Shown here: positions 9,045 to 19,332 of the stretch, piece after piece
How positions within the stretch are numbered: the first letter of the stretch is position 1
Layout of the letters: every line of letters begins with the position of its first letter
Source of the DNA: an uncultured Prevotellaceae bacterium
GTDB taxonomy: Bacteria; Bacteroidota; Bacteroidia; Bacteroidales; Muribaculaceae
NCBI GenBank assembly: GCA_947165675.1
Contig: CAMVBJ010000001.1
Location: forward strand, 62,001 to 126,000
Length of the DNA stretch: 64,000 nt
Reading direction: 5' to 3'
Translations under genes and position numbers: made by a program
Notes under the pieces: generated by a model
The model's input: only the letters and a program-made list of their open reading frames with translations
Database searches by the model: none
Told to the model about the DNA's origin: nothing

Positions 9045-10925
9045 TTACTCCTGGTCGCTGTCCCACCATACGGGGATGGTCCAAGCATCATCCTGAGTGT
9101 TCCAAATCACTTTGTTGCCCTCGCTGTCAGTCATGCGGGCGCCGGGAACCTTTTCGCCAATGGCCTGCAAGTTCACACTGTTGTACTTGTACTCATGTGA
9201 GCACTGGCGCCAGCGGCGATACTGCTTGCCCTCGGGGATAGCATTGGTTGCGGCAACCACCTTATAGTGGTAAGCGGGAATCGACCAACCGAAGAAGATG
9301 TTGGGATCGAAGTCATAGCGGCGCATATCGTTCCAGATCTCATAGGAGAACATCAGGGCGATGCGCTTCTGCATCAGGATGTGACCCAGGGTGAGCTCAC
9401 CTTGAGTACCGATACCGGTGTTCACGAAGTTGTCGATGGCTTCCTGTGTCATCGGGGTGAACGACGGGCAGTCGGCGAGGGAAGCATCCTCGGCAATCCA
9501 AGTCCTGAGCTTGTCATTCATCAACTCGCAGCTGGCCTTGACACCAGCCTTGTAGGCATTGTAGGCACCACCCTTGTCACCCTTCTTGAAGAGCACCTCG
9601 GCGCGGATGAAGCAGCACTCGGCATAGGTGCCGATGTAGGTAGGCGAACTTACGCGGGTGTAGAACGTACCTGACTCGGCCGACTGGAACTTACCGCTAC
9701 CGGCGCGGCAGTACAGGATGCTGGGGTTAGCGAAGTAACCCTTGCAGTCACTGGTACCCTCGATATAGACAGTATCACCCTTGCGGGCCTCGTTGGAACT
9801 GTTGATGTACCAACTGTTGGTCTCGGTGTTGAACATGGCGCGCAGGGGACCACCTTGGCTATTGATTTCGCTGGCCATGTCAACGCCCAGCGTACGGCGC
9901 CAGTGACCATTCCACTTGATGCCGGCAGCATCGAGACCATTTCCTTCCCTGTTGGGACTGTAAGCCCAAGGCAGGATGTGGTCGGCACGGGGATCCTCGA
10001 CACCCTTACCAGCAAAGTTGGTCAGGTTGTCGTAGAGCATCTTGGTTGCCATGTAACCGGAGTTCATACCACTAACCGAGAACAGAGGTGAGTAGTCAAC
10101 GGGCTCATCCCAACCCAGCACGTCGTGCGTGGGACCGTTGTCGTCGGTGTGGTTGACGATGGTGTTGTCGGCATTGCTCTGCATAGCCTTGTCAAGGCAG
10201 CGTAGGATCTCGTCGGCATCATACTTACCGTCCTTGTAACTGCCAGCGCCCTTCTTGTTCAACTTGTTGATCCAGCGGGCCTTCAACATGTAGGCAAGTT
10301 TGATCCACTTGTTCAGATCGCCATGGTTCCAGAAGTCACCAGCAGCCAGCGTGGGCAACTTGGGATCCTGGCTCTGACCCTTCTCAAGGTACTCGATGGC
10401 CTTGTCGATGGTCTCCAAGCAACCTAAATAAATTTCCTTACCCGTATTGTAGTGGGGAGCAGGGCTGTCAGCGGCAGCCTCTTCATATGGCATTTCGCCA
10501 TAGAGGTCGGTCATGGCCATAAAGCCGTAAGCCTTGATCAGGTAGCCGGCACCGGCAAACTGCCAATTCTCGACAGCCTCGGCCTTGGCAATCATGTCGG
10601 GCACGTTGGCGTAGGCACCCACGAACCACCACTGATAGGGCGTAGTCACCTGGGCCTCAACGGGATACCAATATGAAACGTGCCAGTAGTTACCGCCACC
10701 GTTGTTACGGGTCCAGTCACCCATGGCCATGGTGGTACGCCAAGCACCGAACTGCAAACCGCTATTGGTATAGAACTCAATGTGCGCCAGACGCTGGTCA
10801 TAACTTGTGATTTTGTCCGTGGGGTTATTGGGATCCACGTTCACATCCAACCAGTCGTTGCAAGAAGTCAGCGACAACGCTGCAACTCCCAGACCGCACA
10901 GTATAATTGATTTCAATGATTTCAT
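9045..10925 (-). CDS. SusD/RagB family nutrient-binding outer membrane lipoprotein
   Basis: Lipobox LSLTSCNDWLDV; paired with susC upstream; start reset to MKSLKSIILCG. Confidence 0.92.
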   Translation of the reverse strand: MKSLKSIILCGLGVAALSLTSCNDWLDVNVDPNNPTDKITSYDQRLAHIEFYTNSGLQFGAWRTTMAMGDWTRNNGGGNYWHVSYWYPVEAQVTTPYQWWFVGAYANVPDMIAKAEAVENWQFAGAGYLIKAYGFMAMTDLYGEMPYEEAAADSPAPHYNTGKEIYLGCLETIDKAIEYLEKGQSQDPKLPTLAAGDFWNHGDLNKWIKLAYMLKARWINKLNKKGAGSYKDGKYDADEILRCLDKAMQSNADNTIVNHTDDNGPTHDVLGWDEPVDYSPLFSVSGMNSGYMATKMLYDNLTNFAGKGVEDPRADHILPWAYSPNREGNGLDAAGIKWNGHWRRTLGVDMASEINSQGGPLRAMFNTETNSWYINSSNEARKGDTVYIEGTSDCKGYFANPSILYCRAGSGKFQSAESGTFYTRVSSPTYIGTYAECCFIRAEVLFKKGDKGGAYNAYKAGVKASCELMNDKLRTWIAEDASLADCPSFTPMTQEAIDNFVNTGIGTQGELTLGHILMQKRIALMFSYEIWNDMRRYDFDPNIFFGWSIPAYHYKVVAATNAIPEGKQYRRWRQCSHEYKYNSVNLQAIGEKVPGARMTDSEGNKVIWNTQDDAWTIPVWWDSDQE

Positions 10926-11059
10926 ATATTTTTTAGTTTTTAGTTTTAAGTTTTTAGTTTTAAGTATGGTTTGTATCGCCTGTAACTGTATCGTCATTCG
11001 GTAATATTACTTACAACTTAAAACTTACAACTTAAAACTCAGTTTAACCTTACTTCACG
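10902..11059. repeat. Left copy of 158-bp perfect inverted repeat (susC1 3' end / intergenic / susD1 5' end)
   Basis: Reverse complement matches 19175-19332 base for base on manual comparison. Confidence 0.95.
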
Positions 11060-14000
11060 ATGATCTCACAGATGGAAACACGGTTCCAGCTCAGTTCGTC
11101 AAACATGTTGCTGATACCCTGGCCAGCAGACTTGATGCGGTTGGCATTGATACCATACTTGTTGACGAGCATATCCTTCACGCTGGCGGCACGGCCGTTA
11201 GCGAGCTTGATGTTGTTCTCCTGGTTGCCCTCGGGGGAAGCATAACCCTTGATCTCGCAGGTGGCCTCGGGGTGGCTCTTCAGGTAGGAAGCTACGCGCT
11301 CAACGTTGGCGCGCTGGTCGGCGGTGATGCCGGTCTTGTTCACGGGGAAGTGAACGAGCACGTTCATGTACTGCTTGCTGTTGTCAACCACCTTGGGAGC
11401 GGCGTTCTTGGCAGCGTTCAGGTCGTTGCGGCAGTTGGCCAGAGCCTTGTTGGCAGCAGCCAGGTCGTTCTCGAGTTGAGCGATGCGGGCGTTGCTGGCA
11501 TTCTGAGCGTTGGCGAGTTGGTTGCGCAGGTCGTTGATCTGGCTATTGAGGTTGTCCAGTTCAACATTGTTGACGCGCGCGGGAGCAGCATCGTCAGTGC
11601 CGAAGGTCAGGTTGATACCCAATGCATACTGGCGGGTAGCGGGAACGCCGCAGTAGTCGAAGCCTACCGATGACGAACCACCGACACCAGCACCTGCAGC
11701 AGCCACCTCGGGATCACCGTCATAGTTGGTGAACAGCAACAGGTTGTTGGCAGATGCGGTGATTGAAGCGCGCTTGATGTACTTGGTGCGGGCCAGGAAG
11801 CTACGGGGAACATCATAGGTCAGTGAGATGGTGCGCAGACGCAGGCTCTTCACGTTAGTGATCCAGTTGCGGGTCTCATAATTATAAGCACCAGTGTAGT
11901 AGTTCTTGATAATGGTAGAACCACTAGTCTCGACACCATTAAAGATGTAGTTCTGATCAGCTTTCCAAGTGTTGGATACAGCCTCATAGATGGGCTTACC
12001 ATTATCATCTGTACCCGTCTGGAATACACCCTCGATGGTGAGGGGATCGTTGCGCCAGTCGCCAGAGAGTGCGCTTACACCGCTCATCGACATGGCATAC
12101 TTGGTACCGTTGAAGACGTCACCGCCATAACGGAACTCCCACAACATGTTGAAGGTCCAGTTCTTGAAGAAGGTGAAGGTGTTGTTCCAACCACCCTGGA
12201 ACTTGGGCTCACGGTCACCGACTTCAAATGCATCTTGCTTCTTATCCTCGGTGGGGAAGCCGTTCTTGTCAAGGATAAGTTTACCCTCGCTGTTACGGTT
12301 CCACTTGGTGCCAGAGATACCCATGAAGTTGCTACCGTTGAAGGTTGCAGCCTTAGCACCAGCATACTGTACATCGGTCACGTACATAATGTCCATACCA
12401 GCATACAGATTGTCGATTGTGCCACGGTTGCCATAGACGTTGATACCGGTTTCCCAGATGAAGTTCTCATGCTGGATGGGGGTACCACTCAGGCTGATCT
12501 CAAGACCCTTGTTGTAAACGTTACCTGCATTGTAGGAGGTAAAGATGTAACCGGTTGACTGCGGGCCACGCGGTGACAGAATCAGGTCGTATGAGTTGTT
12601 GGTATAGTAAGCAATGTCAAATTTCAAGCGGTTCTGGATAAAGCGCAGTTCCAGACCAACCTCGGTTGAACGGGTGGTCTCAGGCTTCAAATAGGGGTTA
12701 CCGCGGACCCAGCTGTTACCCAGACCCATCAGACCATCCAGGAAAGTGCTTACTGGCCACAAGGTTGTACCTGTCTCATAGGGACTGGTACCCTTACCTA
12801 CCTCAGCCCAGCTGGCACGGATCTTACCGAAGGAGAACCAGTCGGGCAGGCTCTCACGGAAGAGTTCGGTAAAGGCGATAGCGCCACTCACACTGGGATA
12901 GAAGTAGCTCCAGTGCTCCTTGGGAAGGGTCGAATCCCAATCGTTACGGCCAGTAACGGTCAAGAAGATGGCGTTGCGCCAGTCGATGCGGAACTCACCG
13001 AAGAGTGAAGCCAGACGCTTGCGACTCATACTGTGGCTAAACTTCTTGTCAGCATCGCTGGCATTGTTGTAGCTATAGAATTCAGGCACGGCGAAGTTCC
13101 AAGCCGACTCATAGTCACGGCGGGTCTTGGTGTACTCGGTAGCACCACCCAACATCAAGTTGATGTTGAAGTCACCGAACTGCTTGTTCCAGTTCGACAT
13201 CAGGTTGTTGCTCAGGTAGCGATACTTGTACATGTTGTCGCTCAACATACCGCGCTGCCAGATCTGCTTGATGGCACCGCCAGGAGCGATCTCGTTGTGG
13301 CTCTGGGTGGTATAGCTATCGACACCCATGCGGTAGCTAACCCACCACCAGTCGAAGATATCCCACTTCACATTGAAGTTGCCGGTGAAGCGCTCGGTGT
13401 CATCGGTCATCTTGTTCTTGTTGACAATCCAGTAGGGGTTGTCACGCTCTTCCCAAGGCTGAATCTGGTCGCCGAACAGGCGATAACGTGTGCCGTCCTC
13501 GTTGAGGTAGTGGCGCATGTCATCGCTGGGAGCCCAGTTGTAGGCAGCATACAGGGCACCAGTACCACTGGAACCGTACAGAGCGGCACCAGTCAGAGTC
13601 TTGGTGGTGCGGGCGTCACTGTAGGCAGCGTTGGCGCCGAAGGTGAAGCGGCCCACCTTCTGCTCACCGTTGAAGCGGAAGGTCGTCTTGGTGTAGCCCG
13701 TGGTGGGAACGATACCGTCCTGATCGTAGAATGAACCGCTCAGGAAGAAGTTGTTGTTCTTGGTACCGCCGCTCACGCTCAGGTTGGTGTCCCAGATGAT
13801 ACCCGTGTCGAAGAAGTTCTTCAGGTTGTCGTAGGTTTGCAGGCCAGGTACCTTAGGACCCCATGAGTTGTAACTGTCGTCCTTGATGTCCAAACCAGTC
13901 CACACGCTCATACCTTGAGCATCCTTCTCGTACATGTCAGTCATGTAACCGCGGGTGTACTGATTCTGGGTCTTGGGCAGATTTGCAACGGTCGAGGCAA

Positions 14001-14844
14001 TCATCTTACCTGAGAAGCTGACCTCAGTGTGGCCTTCTTTACCCTTCTTAGTGGTAATGATCACAACACCATTAGCAGCACGTGAACCATAGAGCGCCGA
14101 TGCAGCTGGGCCTTTCAGTACCGACATATTGTCGATATCCTCGGGGTTGATATCCATCACACGGTTGGAAGACGTGGTGGCGCTGTTCATCATACCGTCA
14201 AATGCCGAGTTACCCACAACACCTGCCGAGTTGTCATAGATGACACCATCCACAACGAACAACGGCTGGTTGTCATAATTCTCACTGACCGAAGTACCGC
14301 CACGGAGCACGATGTGTGCGCCTGAACCGGCAGCACCCGACGACTGGGTGATGTTCACACCCGCAATCTTACCAGAGAGCGAGTTGATGGCGTTGGCGCT
14401 CTTGTTGCGCATCAGCTCCTCGGCCTTCAAGTCATCGACGGCATAACCGAGCGACTTCTTGTCCTTGCGGATACCGAGTGCGGTTACAACCACCTCGTCG
14501 AGGACTTGGTCATTGGCCTGCATGTCAATGTCCAGGGCGTTGCCTGCCACGGTAACTTCCATGGGCTTGCTGCCGATGTAGGACACAACGAGCACGTCAC
14601 CACGGTTGGCGACAATTGAATACTTGCCATCGACATCGGTAGCGGTACCGCGGTTGGTACCCTTGACCTTGATGGTCGCACCGATGAGGGGCTCACCTTG
14701 GGCGTCACGTATGACGCCAGTAACTTTGTTGGTCTGGGCAACAGCGGTAAAACCCGTTGCGGTCTGACTCGACGTCATCCCCACGGGCACGCCACCAGCG
14801 ATTGCCAACGCGGCCAACAGTGCTAATTGTTTTTTCATACGCAC
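11050..14844 (-). CDS. SusC/RagA TonB-linked outer membrane protein with C-terminal coiled coil and OmpA-like domain
   Basis: CarboxypepD_reg-like VTGVIRDAQGEPLIGATIKVKGTNRGTATDVDGKYSI; plug LKGPAASALYGSRAANGVVIITTKKG; C-terminus GYASPEGNQENNIKLANGRAASVKDMLVNKYGINANRIKSAGQG. Confidence 0.95.
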   Translation of the reverse strand: MRMKKQLALLAALAIAGGVPVGMTSSQTATGFTAVAQTNKVTGVIRDAQGEPLIGATIKVKGTNRGTATDVDGKYSIVANRGDVLVVSYIGSKPMEVTVAGNALDIDMQANDQVLDEVVVTALGIRKDKKSLGYAVDDLKAEELMRNKSANAINSLSGKIAGVNITQSSGAAGSGAHIVLRGGTSVSENYDNQPLFVVDGVIYDNSAGVVGNSAFDGMMNSATTSSNRVMDINPEDIDNMSVLKGPAASALYGSRAANGVVIITTKKGKEGHTEVSFSGKMIASTVANLPKTQNQYTRGYMTDMYEKDAQGMSVWTGLDIKDDSYNSWGPKVPGLQTYDNLKNFFDTGIIWDTNLSVSGGTKNNNFFLSGSFYDQDGIVPTTGYTKTTFRFNGEQKVGRFTFGANAAYSDARTTKTLTGAALYGSSGTGALYAAYNWAPSDDMRHYLNEDGTRYRLFGDQIQPWEERDNPYWIVNKNKMTDDTERFTGNFNVKWDIFDWWWVSYRMGVDSYTTQSHNEIAPGGAIKQIWQRGMLSDNMYKYRYLSNNLMSNWNKQFGDFNINLMLGGATEYTKTRRDYESAWNFAVPEFYSYNNASDADKKFSHSMSRKRLASLFGEFRIDWRNAIFLTVTGRNDWDSTLPKEHWSYFYPSVSGAIAFTELFRESLPDWFSFGKIRASWAEVGKGTSPYETGTTLWPVSTFLDGLMGLGNSWVRGNPYLKPETTRSTEVGLELRFIQNRLKFDIAYYTNNSYDLILSPRGPQSTGYIFTSYNAGNVYNKGLEISLSGTPIQHENFIWETGINVYGNRGTIDNLYAGMDIMYVTDVQYAGAKAATFNGSNFMGISGTKWNRNSEGKLILDKNGFPTEDKKQDAFEVGDREPKFQGGWNNTFTFFKNWTFNMLWEFRYGGDVFNGTKYAMSMSGVSALSGDWRNDPLTIEGVFQTGTDDNGKPIYEAVSNTWKADQNYIFNGVETSGSTIIKNYYTGAYNYETRNWITNVKSLRLRTISLTYDVPRSFLARTKYIKRASITASANNLLLFTNYDGDPEVAAAGAGVGGSSSVGFDYCGVPATRQYALGINLTFGTDDAAPARVNNVELDNLNSQINDLRNQLANAQNASNARIAQLENDLAAANKALANCRNDLNAAKNAAPKVVDNSKQYMNVLVHFPVNKTGITADQRANVERVASYLKSHPEATCEIKGYASPEGNQENNIKLANGRAASVKDMLVNKYGINANRIKSAGQGISNMFDELSWNRVSICEIIVK

Positions 14845-15260
14845 TTAAATTTTAAAAAAAACTATAATTTAATGACTATATAAATTTTGTCTCAGTAACC
14901 TAATATTTAGTTAAACATGATAATTAGACAGGCCATTCAGGTAACACTGCATAGCAGTGAAGAGTCTAAATGGAAGGCAAATTTGCAAATAAAAATTAAC
15001 GTGACCAAAACTTTGAGTAAAAAAATGTTCACGAATGACCAAATTTGGTAAAAAATTGAAGTAATTTTTAGTGTCTTGGACAGATTTTCATGTTTATTAA
15101 CGTTTGTGTTTGTAAAAAGAGGCTGATTTTTTGCCTATTTCAAAAAAAATATAGAATTTTGCACCTTGTTAAAAAATTATAACCCAAACTATTTGTTTGA
15201 AGCATTAAAGCGGCAAAAGAAAATTTTAACTTATCAATTTTAATATTAACAAATTAGAAC

Positions 15261-18200
15261 GTGCTTATGAAAAGACATTTAGCTCTTTTGGGCGCATTGA
15301 TGATGCTGTGCGGTACAGGTTACCAGGCACAAGCTACACCTGCGCCCCAGGTGACGGCAAGCTCCGCCACCAGCATTGTGACAGGCCGTGTCGTCGATGA
15401 ACAGGGTGAACCCATCATCGGCGCCAGCATTGTCGAGGTTGGAACGACCCGTGGCACATCGACCGATGTGGACGGTAACTTCTCGTTAAAAGCAGGCGCT
15501 AACGCCAAGCTCCAGATCTCATTCATCGGCTACAAGACGGTGGATACCCGTGCCACAGCGGGCATGAACATTGTTCTTGTCGAGGACAAGGCGCTCCTTG
15601 ATGAACTCGTTGTTGTGGGTTATGGTACCCAGAAGAAGGTGAACCTCACTGGTGCCGTATCGACTGTGGATATTGACAAGACTTTTAATTCCCGTCCCGA
15701 GCAGGACGTCTCCCGCGCATTGCAGGGAGCCGTTCCAGGTCTGAGCATTGTTAATGCCAGTGGTGATATCGACGGTAATCCCACGATGCGCATCCGTGGC
15801 GTGGGAACCCTGAGTAACGACCAGAGCACTCCGCCCATGATTGTCATCGACGGTGTCGTGAGCGACATGGATGGACTGCAGTTGCTCAACGCCAACGATA
15901 TCGCGACGGTGTCGGTGCTCAAGGATGCCGCGTCGTCCTCGATCTATGGTACGCGTGCCGCCTTTGGTGTCATCTTGATCACCACCAAGATGGGTCAGAA
16001 GGGTGAGCGTGCCACCGTGAGCTACTCGAACAACTTTGGTTGGGATGATCCCACTTATCTGCCCGACTATCCTGATGTTCCCACCCAGTTGAGGTCGGCC
16101 ATCATGGCCAAGAAGCGTGAAGGCTCGGATGCTGTTGAGCTCTTCGGTATGTACTTCGACCAGTTGCTGCCCTATGCCGAGGCATGGAAGCAGCAGAACG
16201 GAGGCAAGAAGATCGGTTACGGTGAGATGCGTCCCTGGCAGAGTGACAGCAATGTGGGTGACTACCGCTTCATCGGCAGCCAGCCCATGTACTATGCCGA
16301 CTATGACATCCAGAACATCTGGTACAACCACGCTGCTCCTTCACAGGGCCACAACGTGTCGGTTCGCGGTGCCAGCAATCGCACGACCTACTACTTGTCC
16401 TTCGGCTACAATTATAAGGAGGACAACATGAAGTGGAATCCTGCCAAGCGCAAGCGCTACAATGCCGCCGCCAACATCTCGACCGACCTCACCGACTGGT
16501 TGACCGTGGGTGCGCGCATCAACTTCTCGCGTCGCCACTTCTCACGTGCCGATACGTGGAACAACATGTACCAGTACATCTGGCGCTGGGGCTCGTTCTT
16601 CATCCCCAGCGGCACCATCGCCGACCCCACCACGGGTGAGCAGCTCGACTTCCGCGTAATCGCTATGCAGAAGCAGGCCGCCCGCAAGAACGTGACGATG
16701 GATCGCCTGAGCATGACCGCATTCACCACCGTTCACATCACCAAGGACTTGACGTTGAATGCCGACTTCACCTATGAGATCGGTAACATGAACAGCGGCT
16801 CAAGCGATCACACGGTGTATGGCTACAACTGGAGCGGTGTGACCCCGCAGTGGATTGTGAACGACGGCAACACCAATGCATGGCGTGACAATAACAAGAG
16901 CAACAAGTGGGCAGCTAATGCCACCTTGAACTGGAACAAGAGTTTCAATGACGCTCACAACTTCAACATCATGGTCGGTGTCAATGGTGACAATTACACC
17001 AGTGACTACTTCTATGCCTACAGGCCCCAGCTCTATAGCGAAGCCTATCCTGAGCTGGCTTTGACCTATGGTGACCAGACCAAGTGGAACATCAACAGCA
17101 GCACCTACGACAAGGCTACTGCGGGCTACTTTGGCCGCATCAACTATGACTACAAGGGCATCTACCTGCTCGAGTTGAACGGACGCTACGACGGCTCGTC
17201 GAGCTTCCCCGTTAATGACCACTGGGCATTCTTCCCCTCGGGTTCGGTGGGCTACCGCTTCACCCAGGAGAAGTATTGGGACCGCCTGCGCCACATCGTG
17301 GACAACGGTAAGCTGCGTTTCTCCTACGGTACCATCGGTAACGAGGCCGTGGGCGCTAACCAGTTCCAGTCGCTCATCAGCCCCATCAGCCAGGGCAACA
17401 TCTATTGGCTCAACGAGAGTGGTGCCAAGGTGACCGAACTGGGCTTGCCCACTTGGGTAAACTCCTCGCTCACCTGGGAGCGCATCACCACCATGGACGC
17501 CGGTATCGACCTGGGTCTGTTTGGCGATGTGCTCACGCTGGGCTTTGACTGGTATCAGCGCACCACCAGCGACATGCTGGGCCCGGGTACCGCACTGCCT
17601 CCCAGTGTTGGTGCCGCAGCTCCTGTGACCAACAACGGTAAGCTCCGCACCCGTGGTTGGGAAGCCACCCTCGACCTGCGCAAGCAGTTCAACAAGGACT
17701 TTGGCGCTTACTTGAGCGCCAGCATCGGTGATGCCAAGACCAAGGTGACCAAGTGGAACAACGACTCTCACCTGATTGGTCATCCTTGCAGCAGTGCATA
17801 CGCCTACGAGGGCATGACCTGGGGTGACATCTGGGGCTTTGAGACCGACCGTTACTTCACGGTCAGCGACTTTACTGGCAAGAATGCCGACGGCTCATGG
17901 ATTTATGCTCCTGGCGTAGCCGACCAGACTGGCATCCAGACCCAGACCTTCGTCTATGGCCCTGGTGACATCAAGTACAAGGACTTGGACCATAACGGCG
18001 TGATTGACGGTGGCAAGGGCACCGAGGAGGATCATGGCGACCTCAAGGTCATCGGTAACATGATGCCCCGCTATGAGTACAGCTTCCATGTGGGTGGCAA
18101 TTTCAAGGGCTTCGACCTGGATGTCTTCTTCCAGGGTGTTGGCAAGCGTGAGATGTGGACTCAGTCAGCCTTCGTCTTCCCGATGATGCGTTCTGCCGAC

Positions 18201-19184
18201 CTGGCCATCTATGCCAACCAGACCAAGTATAATGTTTATGACCCCGATAATGGTCTGGTGAACATCAGCGAGGACAATGACTTCCCCTGCTTGTATCCCG
18301 GTAATGAGTTTGCAGGTAATGTCGTAGGTCTTTCAGGCCAAGGCGGTTGCCACAACTATTATCCTCAGACCAAGTACCTCGTGGACATGAGCTACCTGCG
18401 TCTCAAGAACATCACGCTGGGTTATACCCTGCCGGAGAAATTGACCCGCAAGGCCTTTATCGATAAGTTCCGTGTTTATGGTAGCGTGAACAACCTCTGC
18501 TTGCTCCACAAGGGCAACGGTGACCTCCCCATCGATCCCGAGATGAATGCCGGTCAGGGCTCTCTGGGTTATGGCACTTGGGGCCGTACTTATCCCATCA
18601 ACCGCACGTGGTCGGTAGGTCTGCAAGTGACCTTCGGTGTGAGCCGCAGCGCGGCCGTGGCTGCCCCCGCCGACAACAGTGCCCTGAATGCTCAGATCAA
18701 TGACCTGCGCTCTCAACTCGCCAATGCCGAGAACAGCTACAAGGCACGTATCGCCGACCTGCAGAACCAGCTCAATGCCGCCAACAACCGCAACAGCCAG
18801 CTGCAGAAGGATCTCGATGACTGCCAGAAGAGTAAGAGTGGCATGATTGACAAGGCCTTACAGTACATGACCATCCTGGTTCACTTCCCCGTGAACAAGA
18901 CCGCCGTGAGCGCCGATCAGGAACCCAACGTGGAGCGCATCGCCGCTTACATGAAGAGCCACCCCGAGGCCAAGTGCACCATCAACGGTTATGCTTCTAA
19001 GGACGGTCCCGCCGACCACAACATCAAGCTTGCCGAGGGTCGTGCCGCCAGTGTTAAGGACATGCTTGTCAAGAAGTATGGTATCAATGCCAAGCGCATC
19101 AACGCCAAGGGTCAAGGTATCAGCAACATGTTTGACGAACTGAGCTGGAACCGTGTATCCATCTGCGAAATCACCGTGAAGTAA
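15261..19184 (+). CDS. SusC/RagA TonB-linked outer membrane protein with C-terminal coiled coil and OmpA-like domain
   Basis: VTGRVVDEQGEPIIGASIVEVGTTRGTSTDVDGNFSL; LKDAASSSIYGTRAAFGVILITTKMG; C-terminus GYASKDGPADHNIKLAEGRAASVKDMLVKKYGINAKRINAKGQG. Confidence 0.95.
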   Translation: MLMKRHLALLGALMMLCGTGYQAQATPAPQVTASSATSIVTGRVVDEQGEPIIGASIVEVGTTRGTSTDVDGNFSLKAGANAKLQISFIGYKTVDTRATAGMNIVLVEDKALLDELVVVGYGTQKKVNLTGAVSTVDIDKTFNSRPEQDVSRALQGAVPGLSIVNASGDIDGNPTMRIRGVGTLSNDQSTPPMIVIDGVVSDMDGLQLLNANDIATVSVLKDAASSSIYGTRAAFGVILITTKMGQKGERATVSYSNNFGWDDPTYLPDYPDVPTQLRSAIMAKKREGSDAVELFGMYFDQLLPYAEAWKQQNGGKKIGYGEMRPWQSDSNVGDYRFIGSQPMYYADYDIQNIWYNHAAPSQGHNVSVRGASNRTTYYLSFGYNYKEDNMKWNPAKRKRYNAAANISTDLTDWLTVGARINFSRRHFSRADTWNNMYQYIWRWGSFFIPSGTIADPTTGEQLDFRVIAMQKQAARKNVTMDRLSMTAFTTVHITKDLTLNADFTYEIGNMNSGSSDHTVYGYNWSGVTPQWIVNDGNTNAWRDNNKSNKWAANATLNWNKSFNDAHNFNIMVGVNGDNYTSDYFYAYRPQLYSEAYPELALTYGDQTKWNINSSTYDKATAGYFGRINYDYKGIYLLELNGRYDGSSSFPVNDHWAFFPSGSVGYRFTQEKYWDRLRHIVDNGKLRFSYGTIGNEAVGANQFQSLISPISQGNIYWLNESGAKVTELGLPTWVNSSLTWERITTMDAGIDLGLFGDVLTLGFDWYQRTTSDMLGPGTALPPSVGAAAPVTNNGKLRTRGWEATLDLRKQFNKDFGAYLSASIGDAKTKVTKWNNDSHLIGHPCSSAYAYEGMTWGDIWGFETDRYFTVSDFTGKNADGSWIYAPGVADQTGIQTQTFVYGPGDIKYKDLDHNGVIDGGKGTEEDHGDLKVIGNMMPRYEYSFHVGGNFKGFDLDVFFQGVGKREMWTQSAFVFPMMRSADLAIYANQTKYNVYDPDNGLVNISEDNDFPCLYPGNEFAGNVVGLSGQGGCHNYYPQTKYLVDMSYLRLKNITLGYTLPEKLTRKAFIDKFRVYGSVNNLCLLHKGNGDLPIDPEMNAGQGSLGYGTWGRTYPINRTWSVGLQVTFGVSRSAAVAAPADNSALNAQINDLRSQLANAENSYKARIADLQNQLNAANNRNSQLQKDLDDCQKSKSGMIDKALQYMTILVHFPVNKTAVSADQEPNVERIAAYMKSHPEAKCTINGYASKDGPADHNIKLAEGRAASVKDMLVKKYGINAKRINAKGQGISNMFDELSWNRVSICEITVK

Positions 19185-19332
19185 GGTTAAACTGAGTTTT
19201 AAGTTGTAAGTTTTAAGTTGTAAGTAATATTACCGAATGACGATACAGTTACAGGCGATACAAACCATACTTAAAACTAAAAACTTAAAACTAAAAACTA
19301 AAAAATATATGAAATCATTGAAATCAATTATA
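19175..19332. repeat. Right copy of 158-bp perfect inverted repeat (susC2 3' end / intergenic / susD2 5' end)
   Basis: Reverse complement of 10902-11059. Confidence 0.95.

Noticed and set aside
13033-13734. 233-aa ORF on + strand inside susC1
   Set aside because: Antisense shadow of the well-supported SusC gene; composition reflects codon bias, no domain signature.
15519-17783. Long minus-strand ORFs (270 aa and 327 aa) opposite susC2
   Set aside because: Antisense shadow ORFs produced by high-GC third positions; no recognisable protein features.
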